This document shows positions 1-12,055 of a stretch of DNA of 64,000 nt, in pieces (position 1 is the stretch's first letter; the number at the start of each line of letters is the position of its first letter). The stretch spans positions 124,001 to 188,000 of the forward strand of contig NZ_JHQS01000017.1 in the NCBI RefSeq assembly GCF_014843845.1, in the 5' to 3' direction. This DNA is from Mesorhizobium amorphae. GTDB lineage: Bacteria; Pseudomonadota; Alphaproteobacteria; Rhizobiales; Rhizobiaceae. The notes under the pieces are model-generated. The model had not been told where the DNA came from. It did no database searches and worked only from the letters and a program-made list of their open reading frames with translations. The translations under genes were made by a program, and so were the position numbers.

Positions 1-215
1 TTCATCAAACCTAACCTTCTAGGACGCCGACGCCAAACTCTCTCCTGCGCGCCCGAACCAGTCAGGTTCCGGCGTGCCCTTTGCACACTGCGAAGCGGTA
101 AGCTCTTGTGTCCCGAATTTATTAGTATACAAATGATATTTGCGTCAAGAGACCAGCGTAAAACACCTTTCCAAACTGAGACATATCCGTAGTCCGGGCA
201 TTTCGGGTTTCGACA
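1..215. other. Upstream region of the hyuAB operon
   Basis: No gene is supported in these 215 bases. The stretch around 118-145 is strikingly AT-rich against its surroundings and holds the short palindrome GTATAC (about 125-130) inside TTAGTATACAAATG. That would suit a promoter or an operator for a GntR-type regulator in front of hyuA. No regulator gene is visible inside the window, so this is only an inference from base composition and symmetry. Confidence 0.3.
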
Positions 216-2288
216 ATGAAAGAGAATTTTTCGGCGTTGCCGGGCAATGTCGTCGCCGGCATCGATGTTGGCGGAACCTTTACCGACCTGCTTCTGATCG
301 ACGGCAAAGACGGTGGCAGGGTGCATATCGCCAAGACCCCGACCACGGTCGACAACCAGGCCTTCGGCGTGGTTTCAGCGCTTGGCGCCACCGGATTTCC
401 CATCGACGGCATCGACCTCATCGTGCACGGCACGACTACCACCACCAACGCCGTGCTGGAGCGCCGGCTGGCGAAAACCGGCATGATCACCACGCGCGGC
501 TTTCGCGACGTGATCGAGCTGGGCCGCCGCACGCGGCCGCAGCCCTATGGCATGACGGGAACTTTCGTGCCGGTCATTCCGCGCAATTTGCGGCTTGAGG
601 TATCGGAGCGGGTCGAGGCCTCAGGCGCGGTTCGGGTTCCGCTCGACGAAGCCGAGATGCGCACGGCCGTCTCACAGCTGATCGACGCCGGCTGCGAATC
701 CCTCGTCATCCATTTCCTGCACTCCTATGCCAATCCGTCGCATGAGCGTCGCGCCGCCGAAATCGCCGCCGAACTTTGGCCGAACGGCTACATCACCACG
801 GGCCATGCGCTGCTGTCGGAAGCGCGCGAGTTCGAACGCGGCGTGACGGCTTCGGTCAACGCCTCGGTGCAGCCGATCCTCGAGCGCTATGTCGAGCGCC
901 TGCGCAAGGAACTCGCGGCAAAGGGCTATGCCCGCGATTTCCTGATCATGAACGGCAATGGCGGCATGATCTCGGCCCGCTTCGTCACCCGTGAATCGGC
1001 AAAGACGGTGATGTCGGGACCGGCCTCGGGCGTCATCGCCGCCGCCTACACGGGCAAGCGTGCCGGCTTCGAAAACCTCGTCACCTACGACATGGGCGGC
1101 ACCTCGACCGACGTGGCGCTGATCCGCAACGCAGAACCGGCCGTGTCGAACGAGATCGAGATCGAATATGCGATGCCGATCCATGTGCCGATGGTGGCCG
1201 TGCATACAGTGGGCGCCGGCGGCGGCTCGATCGCCCGTGTCGATGCCGCGGGCCTGATCCAGATCGGCCCGGAAAGTGCGGGCGCCAATCCCGGCCCGAT
1301 CTGCTACGGGCGCGGCGGCAATGAGCCGACCATCACCGACGCCAATCTGGTGCTCGGGCGGCTGGCGCCGAAGAAATTGCTGGCGGTCGAAAATCCGGTC
1401 ACCGTCGAGCGCGTCACTGGTATTTTCGAGGACAGGATCGGCAAGGCCACCGGCCTGTCGGGTGTCGAAGCGGCCGGCGCGGTGCTGCGCCTCGGCAATA
1501 TGAAGATGGCCGGCGCCATCCGCATGGTCTCGGTGTCGCGCGGCCACGATCCACGCGATTTTGCGCTGTTCGCCTTCGGCGGCGCCGGGCCGCTGCACGC
1601 GACAGCGCTGGCACGCGAGCTTGGTCTGCCCAAGGTGCTGGTGCCGGCGCGGCCGGGCATCACCAACGCGCTCGGCTGCGTCGTCGCCGACCTCAGACAT
1701 GACTTCGTCAACACGGTCAACCAGCCGGTGGCGCTGCTCGATGAAGCCTTGCTTCACGAGTTACTGGAACGGCACCGGAACGAGGGCGAGGAGTTGATCG
1801 GCAAGGAGGCGGTGAAGCCGGAGACGATCCGCGTCACCCACTCCGCCGACATGCAGTTCGTCGGCCAGACCCATATCATCAACGTGCCGCTGCCTTCCTC
1901 TTCCGTCACACGTGAAATGCTGCAGCTTCTGTTCGAAAAGGCCTATTTCGCCCGCTTCAAGGTCGAGTTGCCGGAGATCCGCGCCAATCTGGTCAATCTC
2001 AACACTTCGGTGACCGGTGTCAGGCCAGCAATCGATCTTTCCCGCCTGATCGACCCGGCAGGGCGCGCGAGAACACTCGACGAGGCACGGCGCGAAATTC
2101 GGCCGGTCTGGTATGCCGGTACCTGGTACGACACGCCGGTCTACGCACGCGAAAAACTGCCGTTCGATGCGGTGATTGAAGGTCCGGCGATCCTCGAGCA
2201 GATGGACGCCACCACGGTGCTCGAACCTGGCGACTGGGCGCGTTCGGACGCCGACGGCAACATCATCATCGATATCGGCGAGGCCTGA
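216..2288 (+). CDS. hyuA: Hydantoinase/oxoprolinase family protein, subunit A
   Basis: This 690-residue protein belongs to the HyuA/N-methylhydantoinase A family, ATP-dependent amidohydrolases that open cyclic amides such as hydantoins or 5-oxoproline together with a B subunit. The N terminus carries the sugar-kinase-like phosphate-binding motif GIDVGGTFTD (residues 15-24), and a second signature, DMGGTSTDV, lies near residue 292. The usual GPESAGANPGP motif of the family is also present. Length is normal for a stand-alone A subunit. The stop codon is separated by one base from the start of hyuB, so the two are co-translated and probably form one enzyme. The substrate cannot be read from the sequence. 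The gene is only distantly related to the acetone carboxylase subunit acxA at 57451. Confidence 0.9.
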   Translation: MKENFSALPGNVVAGIDVGGTFTDLLLIDGKDGGRVHIAKTPTTVDNQAFGVVSALGATGFPIDGIDLIVHGTTTTTNAVLERRLAKTGMITTRGFRDVIELGRRTRPQPYGMTGTFVPVIPRNLRLEVSERVEASGAVRVPLDEAEMRTAVSQLIDAGCESLVIHFLHSYANPSHERRAAEIAAELWPNGYITTGHALLSEAREFERGVTASVNASVQPILERYVERLRKELAAKGYARDFLIMNGNGGMISARFVTRESAKTVMSGPASGVIAAAYTGKRAGFENLVTYDMGGTSTDVALIRNAEPAVSNEIEIEYAMPIHVPMVAVHTVGAGGGSIARVDAAGLIQIGPESAGANPGPICYGRGGNEPTITDANLVLGRLAPKKLLAVENPVTVERVTGIFEDRIGKATGLSGVEAAGAVLRLGNMKMAGAIRMVSVSRGHDPRDFALFAFGGAGPLHATALARELGLPKVLVPARPGITNALGCVVADLRHDFVNTVNQPVALLDEALLHELLERHRNEGEELIGKEAVKPETIRVTHSADMQFVGQTHIINVPLPSSSVTREMLQLLFEKAYFARFKVELPEIRANLVNLNTSVTGVRPAIDLSRLIDPAGRARTLDEARREIRPVWYAGTWYDTPVYAREKLPFDAVIEGPAILEQMDATTVLEPGDWARSDADGNIIIDIGEA

Positions 2289-2289
2289 G

Positions 2290-3987
2290 ATGGCAAAGCT
2301 CGACACCATTACGCTTTCGGTACTTCAGGCCGCCCTGCAGCAGGTCTGCGACGAGATGGACCTGACCTTTTCGCGCGCCGCCTTCTCGCCGGTCATCGCC
2401 GAGGCCAACGACCGCTCCGACGGCATCTATTCGGCGCTCGACGGCTCGCTGATCGCGCAAGGCAGCCAGGGCCTGCCGGTGTTCGTCGGCGTCATGCAGT
2501 ATTCGACCAAGACGGTCATCGAGATGATCGCCGACGGCCGCTGCCTGCCGCCGGAGCCAGGCGACATCTACATCGTCAACGATCCCTATCTCGGCGGCAC
2601 CCACCTGATGGACGTCCGCTTCGCCATGCCGGTCTACAGGGAAGAAAAGATATTCTGCTGGCTGTCGAACACCGGCCATTGGCCCGACATTGGCGGTTCG
2701 GTGCCGGGCGGCTTCTCGGCCTCGGCAACCGCCGTCGAGCAGGAAGGGCTGCGATTGCCGCCTGTCAAGCTGTTCAAGAAGGGCGTTCTCGATCCGGAAA
2801 TCTACGCCATCATCTGTTCGAATATCCGTGTCGCCGACCAGCGCATCGGCGACATCAGGGCGCAGGCCGCGGCACTGCTGATCGGACAGGACCGCCTCAA
2901 TGGAATCCTCGATCGTTACGGCGATGAAACGGTTGTCGAGGCGATCGCCGAATTGCGCCGCCGCGCCGCCGAGCAGATGCGCGCCAACATCGCCGCCATC
3001 CCGGATGGAACCTACAGCGCAAAAGCCTTCGTCGATTCCGACGGGGTGGTGAACGAACCGCTGACCATTGCGCTCGCTGTCGAGAAGCAAGGCGACACGC
3101 TGACCTTCGACTTTACCGGCTCATCAAAGCCCTGCGCCGGGCCGATGAACAGCGTGCTGGCGACGACCTTGTCGTCGGTCTATCTCGCCATGCGCCACAT
3201 CTTCCCGGATGTGCCGATCAGCGCCGGTGCCTTCGAGCCACTCATCGTCAAGCGGCCGGAGGGCACCTTCCTCGACGCCCGATATCCGCGCCCGGTGTCG
3301 GGCTGCGCCGCCGAAGTGTCGCAGCGCATCGCCGAGGCGGTGTTCGCGGCCATGGTGCAGGCGCTGCCGGACAAGGTAACGGCGGCTCCCGCCGGCTCCA
3401 GCGGCAATTTCGCGCTTGGCGGCAACGACCCAGTGCGCGGCCGCGACTACGTCATGTACCAGATCTCCGGCGGTGGCTATGGCGGCAATTCAGGCCATGA
3501 CGGACTGACCAATGGCTGCTCGACGATTGGCATCTCCAAATCGCCGCCGGTCGAGATCATGGAGCAGGCCTTCCCGGTGCTCTACCGGCACTATGCCTTG
3601 CGCGAGGGCTCGGGCGGCGCCGGCAAGCAGCGCGGCGGTTTCGGGCTCGCCTATGAGGTTGAGATACTGCGCGGCGACGCCCGCGCCTCCTTCGTCATGG
3701 ATCACGGCCGCTTCGGCCCGCAAGGCGCGCTCGGCGGCAAGGACGGCGCGGTCAACACGGTGACGGTGTTCCGCAGCGGCGAGGAACATGTGCCGCCGCA
3801 CCTGTCCAAGGAACAGGACATCGCGCTCAAGGCCGGCGACCGCGTCCGCGTCGGCACGCCGGGCGGTGGCGGCTATGGCGATCCGTTTGAACGCGACCCG
3901 GCGCTGGTCGCGCGCGACGTGGCGCTCGGCTACTATACGCCAGAACAGGCCAAAGAGCTGTTCGGAGCCACCGTCGATGCAGGATAG
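2290..3987 (+). CDS. hyuB: Hydantoinase B/oxoprolinase family protein, subunit B
   Basis: The 565-residue product is the partner subunit of HyuA. It shows family features such as the NDPYLGGTHLMDV segment (about residues 97-109), the SGGGYGGNSGHDG loop and the C-terminal GTPGGGGYGDPFERDP motif that ends nearly all HyuB proteins. The ATG at 2290 was chosen because it follows the hyuA stop by one base and gives the normal family N terminus MAKLDTITL; the same frame is open further upstream but that part is hyuA in another frame. Its last codons overlap the next small gene. Together with hyuA it probably forms an ATP-dependent cyclic-amide hydrolase in the cytoplasm. Confidence 0.9.
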   Translation: MAKLDTITLSVLQAALQQVCDEMDLTFSRAAFSPVIAEANDRSDGIYSALDGSLIAQGSQGLPVFVGVMQYSTKTVIEMIADGRCLPPEPGDIYIVNDPYLGGTHLMDVRFAMPVYREEKIFCWLSNTGHWPDIGGSVPGGFSASATAVEQEGLRLPPVKLFKKGVLDPEIYAIICSNIRVADQRIGDIRAQAAALLIGQDRLNGILDRYGDETVVEAIAELRRRAAEQMRANIAAIPDGTYSAKAFVDSDGVVNEPLTIALAVEKQGDTLTFDFTGSSKPCAGPMNSVLATTLSSVYLAMRHIFPDVPISAGAFEPLIVKRPEGTFLDARYPRPVSGCAAEVSQRIAEAVFAAMVQALPDKVTAAPAGSSGNFALGGNDPVRGRDYVMYQISGGGYGGNSGHDGLTNGCSTIGISKSPPVEIMEQAFPVLYRHYALREGSGGAGKQRGGFGLAYEVEILRGDARASFVMDHGRFGPQGALGGKDGAVNTVTVFRSGEEHVPPHLSKEQDIALKAGDRVRVGTPGGGGYGDPFERDPALVARDVALGYYTPEQAKELFGATVDAG

Positions 3988-4345
3988 CTCCAGGTGCCGT
4001 GTCTGCGGGCTGGATCAATTCCCAGATTTGCCTTGGGGCGAATCCGGCGAAGAACCCAGCCATAGCATATGCGTCTGTTGCGGCGTCGAGTTCGGCTACG
4101 AAGATGACGGACTTGAAAACTGTCTGTTGATCCGGCGCCACTGGGTGGAAGTCAACCGGTGCAAATGGTTCGCACCGAAGCATCGTCCAACCGATTGGGA
4201 TATGGCGGCCCAAATCAGAGGCATCCCGAGAGCATACAAGTCCGACGATGATGATGAGAGGCTGATCCAAGCCTATCTTCAAGCAGGTGAGCCGCCTCCA
4301 CAAGGCTTGGCGGCCTTGAGCGCAGTCGAGAGGCCGGACCGCTAA
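3977..4345 (+). CDS. Small cysteine-rich (CPCC-like) hypothetical protein
   Basis: This 122-residue protein starts with an ATG that overlaps the end of hyuB by 11 bases, which suggests translational coupling. It contains two cysteine pairs, CRVCG (about residues 7-11) and CVCCG (about 35-39), followed by EFGYEDDG. This arrangement resembles small CPCC-type zinc-binding proteins of unknown function. The rest is hydrophilic, with an acidic patch (KSDDDDER) and no membrane segment. Its role is unknown. Position at the end of a hydantoinase operon might mean an accessory role, but such small proteins occur in many contexts. Confidence 0.7.
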   Translation: MQDSSRCRVCGLDQFPDLPWGESGEEPSHSICVCCGVEFGYEDDGLENCLLIRRHWVEVNRCKWFAPKHRPTDWDMAAQIRGIPRAYKSDDDDERLIQAYLQAGEPPPQGLAALSAVERPDR

Positions 4346-4400
4346 TCAGTCCGCCATGGCGGGGGCATTTTGCCGACAGCGTCACGCCGGCCCTTCATGG

Positions 4401-4428
4401 CTTGATGAAGCAGGATGGCTCCATCAAG
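4401..4428. terminator. Short hairpin between convergent genes
   Basis: The 7-bp arms CTTGATG (4401-4407) and CATCAAG (4422-4428) flank a 14-base loop in the gap between the convergent small protein gene and gyrB. There is no T-run on either side, so if it terminates transcription it is not a classical intrinsic terminator. This is a weak call. Confidence 0.25.
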
Positions 4429-4451
4429 GCGTGGCTCTAAGCCGGCTCTAG

Positions 4452-7058
<2,607 letters not shown>

Positions 7059-7084
7059 CTATCGGCGGCGGGCCTCGGCCAGGC

Positions 7085-9672
7085 CTATTTCACGCGGGCC
7101 AATCGATCCTTGAGAAACTTGATCATGAACTTGTAGCGCGGCGCCAGCCGGCCGCTGCGGTCGAGCTCCAGCGTCATCTCCAGCGCCTCGGAAAGAACCG
7201 CCTTAGGGTTCTAGGCGACCTGGGAATAGTCGATCATCGCAACCACCAGATCGCGCTGCCAGGTGGCGTTGTCGGGGTCGGATCGGGCAAGCTGCTGGCG
7301 GATGTCCAGGCTGTCCTGGAACGCCTGCCGCGCACCCTTGATGTCGCGCTGCTTGACCTTGAGCATGCCGATCTCCGACAGCGTTATCGACAGGTCGCGC
7401 TGCCAGTCGAGATTGGCCGGGTCCAGCTTCGCCAGCCTGTCGACGATGACGAAACTGTCGAGATACAGTTTGAGCGCGCCCTTGCGGTCGCCCTGGATGG
7501 CAAGCACGCCTGCGACCTTTTCGAGGCTGACCGACAGGTCGCGCTGCCACTCCGTGTTTCCGGGGTCGCCGTCCGCGAGCTGACGGGCCTGCGCCAGCCC
7601 TTGTTGATAGGCCGCAAGCGCAGCCGGCCAATCCTCCTGATCCTTTAGCGCATTGCCGATCTTGGTGTTGCCGACCGACAGATCGCGCTTCAGCTCGGTG
7701 TTATCGGGATCGCGGCTCAGCAGCCGTTCGACGATTCCTAGGCCTTCGCGGTAGGCGGCAAGCGCGCCGGCGGCGTCGCCCCGCTCGCGCTTGAGGTCGC
7801 CGATCGTGTCGTGGCTGACCGAGACGTCGCGTTGCCTTTGCGCGTCGTCGGGCGCCTTCACGGCCAAGGCAAGGCGGATCGTCAGGCTTTCTTCAAAGGC
7901 CGCCTGCGCATCGTCCAGCTGTCCCGCGGCACGCGCAAGGCGGGCGATCTCGTCATAGGAAATGGTCAGGTCACGCTGCAGGTCGGCGCGCTCCGGCTCG
8001 TTGGCGGCGAGCACTTTCTTGATCGACAGGCTTTCCTGGTAGACTCGTGAGGCGCCGGCCAGATCGCCGTTCGTCACCAGCACGTCGCCGATCTTGTCGT
8101 CGTTCATGGCCAGATCGCCGAACCATTCCAGCCGGCCCGGGTCGGCCGAGGCCACCTCATGCAGCATCGCGCGCGCCGTCTGGTAGTTCTGCAGGGCCGC
8201 CGGCAGATCGCCTTGCGCCATCCTGATGTTGCCGAGCTTGGTGTGGCTGATGGCGAGATCGCGCCGCACGCCCGGATCGGTTTCCTGCCGCGACCTCTGT
8301 TCGAGATTGGCCCGCAGCGCCTCGAAGGCACGGCCGGCGGCGGTGATGTTGCCAACGGTGGTGTAGAGTTTGCCCAGCTCATCCTGGGTGCGGATCTGGC
8401 GGTCGAAATCGTCGGGCTCGAGCGCCGACTGCCCGGCCTCGCCATAGAGTGCCAGCACCGCCTCATAGTCCTTGATGGCGGCGGCATAGTTGAGGTCGGC
8501 GCGGGCCGCACCGCCCGACAGAAAGCGCGTCGCGGCTTCGGACAGTGTGCGACTGGCGAAATTGGCCTTCAGCGCCTTGCGCGACACACTGTCGATGCCG
8601 GCGGCCTCGGCGAGTTTTGCCCGCGCGGCATTGAAAGCGCCGAGCGAAAGCTGCTCTTGCGCCTGCTGGCGCAGCGCGCTCACCTGCGGATCGCTGACGC
8701 CGAGAACCTTCATTTCGCTGCGCACCTTGACGAAGGCGTCGGCGGCCTCGCGCAGCTTGGTGTTCAGGCTTTCCGCCGAAAGATGGCTGGCATCGGCGCT
8801 GATCAGCGCACCATAGAGCGGCGCCAGCGGCATGTCGGCATCGCTGGCGATCCGCTCGACCTCGTCGCGCATTTGTGGTGTCACCTCGGCCATGGCCAGC
8901 AGCAGCCGCTCGCGCTCCGGCAACTGCTCTCTGGTGGATGCGGCGAAGAACAGTTGCGGCAGGCCGCTCTCGACATAGGGCAGTTGCTTGCCGCGCGTCA
9001 GGTCGTAGACCTCCTGCTGCACCAGCGTCAGCACCGAGCGGATTTCGAGCCCGTCGGTGCCGAGATATTTCGCCAGCGCCGCCGCAAAGGGCGAGTTCTG
9101 GCCCGTGCCGTCGGCGGCCGTCTCGCCGGGCGCGGCGGAAAAGGCAAACAGGGTATTTTCTGCCTTCCCGATACGGCCGAGACCGGGCCGCACCTTGTCC
9201 GAGACATTCTTGGCCAGCGCTGTCGCGCCACGGCCTTCGCCGGCACTTGCCGTGAACGGATCGCTGCGGCAGGCGTTGAGCACGATCAGCCCGACCTTGG
9301 CCGTTGCGGCGACGGCCTCGCGCACCTCTTCCAGCGGCAGGCTGGTCCTTTCAGCGCATCGAGCGAGGAAGCGTCGGCATCGACCGGCAGCAGCCGGTTG
9401 TCGCCGGAGATTTCGACGCCATGGCCGGAAAAGTACACCAGCGCCGCGTCGGCGCCCTTGGCGCATGCGGCGCAGATCCCGGTTGGTTTCGACGACGACC
9501 TCGAAGCCGAGCTTCTTCAGCGCCGCTTCCATCCCTCGCCGTCATTGACGGGATTGGCCAGCGGCCGGATCAGCCGGTAGTCGTCATCGGCGAAGATCAG
9601 CGCCACGCGCCGCTCCGCCATGGCGGCGGCGGCCGTCGACAGGATCAGCAGTAGCGCAAACAGAAATCGCAA
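7085..9672 (-). pseudogene. Caspase-like (C14) plus TPR protein, broken
   Basis: Read through its breaks, this gene encodes a secreted caspase-family protein. From TTG at 9672 it begins with a signal peptide (MRFLFALLLILSTAAAAMA) and the start of a C14 peptidase fold. The frame then changes near 9531 (before MEAALKKLGF), near 9455 (before AKGADAALVYFSGHG, with an apparent loss of several codons) and near 9343 (before TSLPLEEV). Both catalytic motifs survive in their own frames: SGHG with the histidine and LNACRSDPF with the cysteine. A long array of TPR-like repeats, each with RDLSVS-type segments, follows. An in-frame TAG at 7211-7213 cuts the chain, yet the same frame runs on for about 41 sensible codons (NPKAVLSEALEM...) to TAG at 7085-7087. 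Four lesions suggest a true pseudogene rather than single sequencing errors. The largest uninterrupted piece runs from 9532 to 7211. Confidence 0.75.
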
Positions 9673-9758
9673 GTCGAACCGCCCCGGCCCGGTCAATGCC
9701 GGAGCATTTCATCTCTTTATGGCGTGAACAAGCCGGGTTGTTCGGCCAGAAGTCAGTC

Positions 9759-10328
9759 CTATCCGGCGCGCAGCGGCTTCAACGCCTCGCTCCAGCGCAA
9801 CAGTTCGTCCAGCATGGTCTTGGTTCCGCTCTGCACCTGTTCACTAGGCTGGAAGGAGCCGTCATTCTCGAGCAGTTTCTGATACAGCGGCAACGAAACA
9901 CCCTCGGGGATTGGCATCACGCCGACCGAGGTCAGCAGCGGCTTGAGCGCCTGCGCGGCGCGCAGGCCGCCGGAGACGCCGCCATAGCTGAAGATGGCGG
10001 CAGGCTTGTATTTCCATTCCCAGAGCAGGTAGTCGACCGCGTTGACGATCGCCGGCGCCACGAAATAATTGTACTCCGGCGCCACGAAGACGAAGGCATC
10101 TGCGGCGTCGATCGCCTTCGACCAGGCCTTGGTGTGGTCCTTCTCATATTTGGCGAGCTTCGGATGGTGCGGCTCGTCCAGCACCGGCAGGTCGAACGCG
10201 GCGATGTCGGTCAGGACGGGCTCGAACTTGCCGTGCTCGCGAGCAAAGCCATCCAGCCACTTGGCAAAGACCGGTCCGGCGCGGCCGGGTCGCGTGCTGC
10301 CGATGATGACGTTCAACCGGTGTTTCAA
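9759..10328 (-). CDS. NADPH-dependent FMN reductase family protein
   Basis: The 189-residue protein is a flavodoxin-like NAD(P)H:FMN reductase. It begins with the phosphate-binding loop IIGSTRPGRAG and contains the family motif PEYNYFVAPAIVNAVDYL and the flavin-contacting SYGGVSGGLRAAQ. Such enzymes reduce FMN or quinones and azo compounds in the cytoplasm. The start chosen is TTG at 10328 (LKHRLNV) because AGGAG lies seven bases upstream; extending the frame further gives a low-complexity leader unlike the family. It is divergent from the P450 gene, so it might supply reduced flavin, but no direct link is shown. Confidence 0.85.
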   Translation of the reverse strand: MKHRLNVIIGSTRPGRAGPVFAKWLDGFAREHGKFEPVLTDIAAFDLPVLDEPHHPKLAKYEKDHTKAWSKAIDAADAFVFVAPEYNYFVAPAIVNAVDYLLWEWKYKPAAIFSYGGVSGGLRAAQALKPLLTSVGVMPIPEGVSLPLYQKLLENDGSFQPSEQVQSGTKTMLDELLRWSEALKPLRAG

Positions 10329-10529
10329 GGCGGGCTCCTGGAATGGCGGGATTGGAGTGGTGGTATCTGTTGGTGACTGCCCCCTAAGCCACACTCCACC
10401 CGGCGGCAAGAAGGCATGGCGAGGGGGCCGGTCACATTCCGGAGAGCGGATGCCCGGTGCCCTGCCGTTCAGCCGCATGGACGCCGGCATTGCCGCTCAC
10501 TACATTGGGGTATCAGCGGAGCATCTCCC

Positions 10530-11897
10530 ATGGACACGCAGCCCGCGCCTTTCGTTCCGCCCGCGCCGAAGCCGCGCACGACGCCGCCGTCGACGCTGGA
10601 GATGATGCGCATCGTCTACCGCAATCCGCTTGAGCTGTGGGGCGAGCATACCTACAACGAACCTTGGATCTCGGTAAACGGCATTGGCGGACCATTGGTC
10701 GTCGCCAACGATCCCGGTCTTATCCGCCACGTACTGGTCGACAATGCCAGGAACTACAAGATGGCGACGGTGCGCCAGATGATCCTGCGCCCGATCCTGC
10801 GCGACGGCCTGCTGACCGCCGAGGGCGAGGTGTGGAAGCGCTCGCGCAAGGCGATGGCACCGGTGTTCACGCCGCGCCACATCTTCGGCTTTGCCCAGCC
10901 GATGCTGAAACGCACGCTGGACTTCGTCAGCCGCTACGAGGCCGGCGGCACCTCCGACATCGCCCACGACATGACGCTGCTCACCTACGACATCCTGGCC
11001 GAGACGCTGTTTTCCGGAGAGATTTCGGGCGAGCCGGGCAGCTTCGCCAGGGAGATCGACCGGTTGTTCGAGACCATGGGCCGCGTCGATCCGCTCGACC
11101 TGCTGCGCGCACCCGAATGGCTGCCTCGGCTGACCCGCATCCGTGGCCGCAAGACGATGGCCTATTTCCGCAAGATCGTCACCGATACCGTCCGGATGCG
11201 CGAGGAGCGGCTGAAACGCGATCCCGATGCTGTGCCGCAGGATTTTCTTACCCTGCTGCTCAAGGCCGAGGGGCCTGACGGGCTGACGCGCGCCGAGGTC
11301 GAGGACAACATCATCACCTTCATCGGCGCCGGCCACGAGACGACGGCCCGCGCTCTGGGCTGGACGATCTATTGCCTCGCCGAGGCGCCCTGGGAGCGCG
11401 AAAAGGTCGAGCGCGAGATCGACACTGTCTTGGCGCGCGAGCCCGATCCGACGAAATGGCTCGATGCCATGCCGCTCACCCGCGCCGCCTTCGAGGAGGC
11501 GCTCAGACTCTATCCGCCGGCACCATCGATCAACCGTGAGCCGATCGAACCGGAGACCTGGAACGAGCTTTACATCCCCAGGCGCGCCGCGGTGCTGGTG
11601 ATGCCGTGGGTCGTGCATCGCCACCGAAAGTTGTGGGACAGGCCCGACGCCTTCATGCCGGAACGCTTCCATCCAGGCAATCGTGAAAAAATCGACCGCT
11701 ACCAGTATCTGCCGTTCGGCGCCGGCCCGCGCGTCTGCATCGGCGCCAGCTTCGCCATGCAGGAGGCGATCATCGCGCTGGCCATCATGCTGTCGCGCTT
11801 CCGCTTCGACACAACGCCTGAGACGAAGCCCTGGCCGGTGCAGAAGCTGACGACGCAGCCGCAGGGTGGTCTGCCGATGCAGGTCACGCCGCGTTAG
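10530..11897 (+). CDS. Cytochrome P450
   Basis: This 455-residue soluble bacterial P450 monooxygenase has all core motifs: the I-helix FIGAGHETTARAL with its acid-alcohol-like pair, the K-helix EEALRLYP (ExxR), and the haem-binding loop FGAGPRVCIGASFA with the cysteine ligand near residue 408. It has no fused reductase and no membrane anchor, so it needs separate redox partners, none of which is adjacent. The ATG at 10530 (MDTQPAPF) was chosen because the sequence before it is arginine-rich out-of-character translation. The substrate is unknown. Confidence 0.93.
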   Translation: MDTQPAPFVPPAPKPRTTPPSTLEMMRIVYRNPLELWGEHTYNEPWISVNGIGGPLVVANDPGLIRHVLVDNARNYKMATVRQMILRPILRDGLLTAEGEVWKRSRKAMAPVFTPRHIFGFAQPMLKRTLDFVSRYEAGGTSDIAHDMTLLTYDILAETLFSGEISGEPGSFAREIDRLFETMGRVDPLDLLRAPEWLPRLTRIRGRKTMAYFRKIVTDTVRMREERLKRDPDAVPQDFLTLLLKAEGPDGLTRAEVEDNIITFIGAGHETTARALGWTIYCLAEAPWEREKVEREIDTVLAREPDPTKWLDAMPLTRAAFEEALRLYPPAPSINREPIEPETWNELYIPRRAAVLVMPWVVHRHRKLWDRPDAFMPERFHPGNREKIDRYQYLPFGAGPRVCIGASFAMQEAIIALAIMLSRFRFDTTPETKPWPVQKLTTQPQGGLPMQVTPR

Positions 11898-11900
11898 GCG

Positions 11901-12034
11901 TGCTGATATTCAGGTGATGCCGGCCTGCGAACGATGGCTTCCTGCGCTTCCGGTACTGACGTACCAAAAGTACGCTCCGTTCCGGTTCTCGGAATCCACC
12001 GTTCTCGACTCGGCCTGACCTGAATCTCAACACA
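11901..12034. repeat. Long imperfect-palindrome intergenic repeat (134 bp)
   Basis: Nearly the whole gap between the P450 gene and its convergent neighbour is one imperfect palindrome. The outer arms GTGCTGATATTCAGGT (11901-11916) and ACCTGAATCTCAACAC (12019-12034) pair at 14 of 16 positions. Partial complementarity continues inward to a centre formed by CGTAC-CAAAA-GTACG (11961-11975). I recognise this as a family of intergenic elements common in Mesorhizobium. A transcript of it would fold into one long hairpin and could act as terminator or stability element for both convergent genes. Confidence 0.7.
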
Positions 12035-12055
12035 CCTTCAGGCAGCTACGCTGAA

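Noticed and set aside
2176..2289. Longer N terminus for hyuB
   Set aside because: The extra 38 residues are the out-of-frame end of hyuA and are unlike the family.
216..3987. hyuAB considered as a second acetone carboxylase
   Set aside because: The A and B subunits have ordinary hydantoinase lengths (690 and 565), and no gamma-type subunit follows; the small protein at 3977 has a different cysteine pattern.
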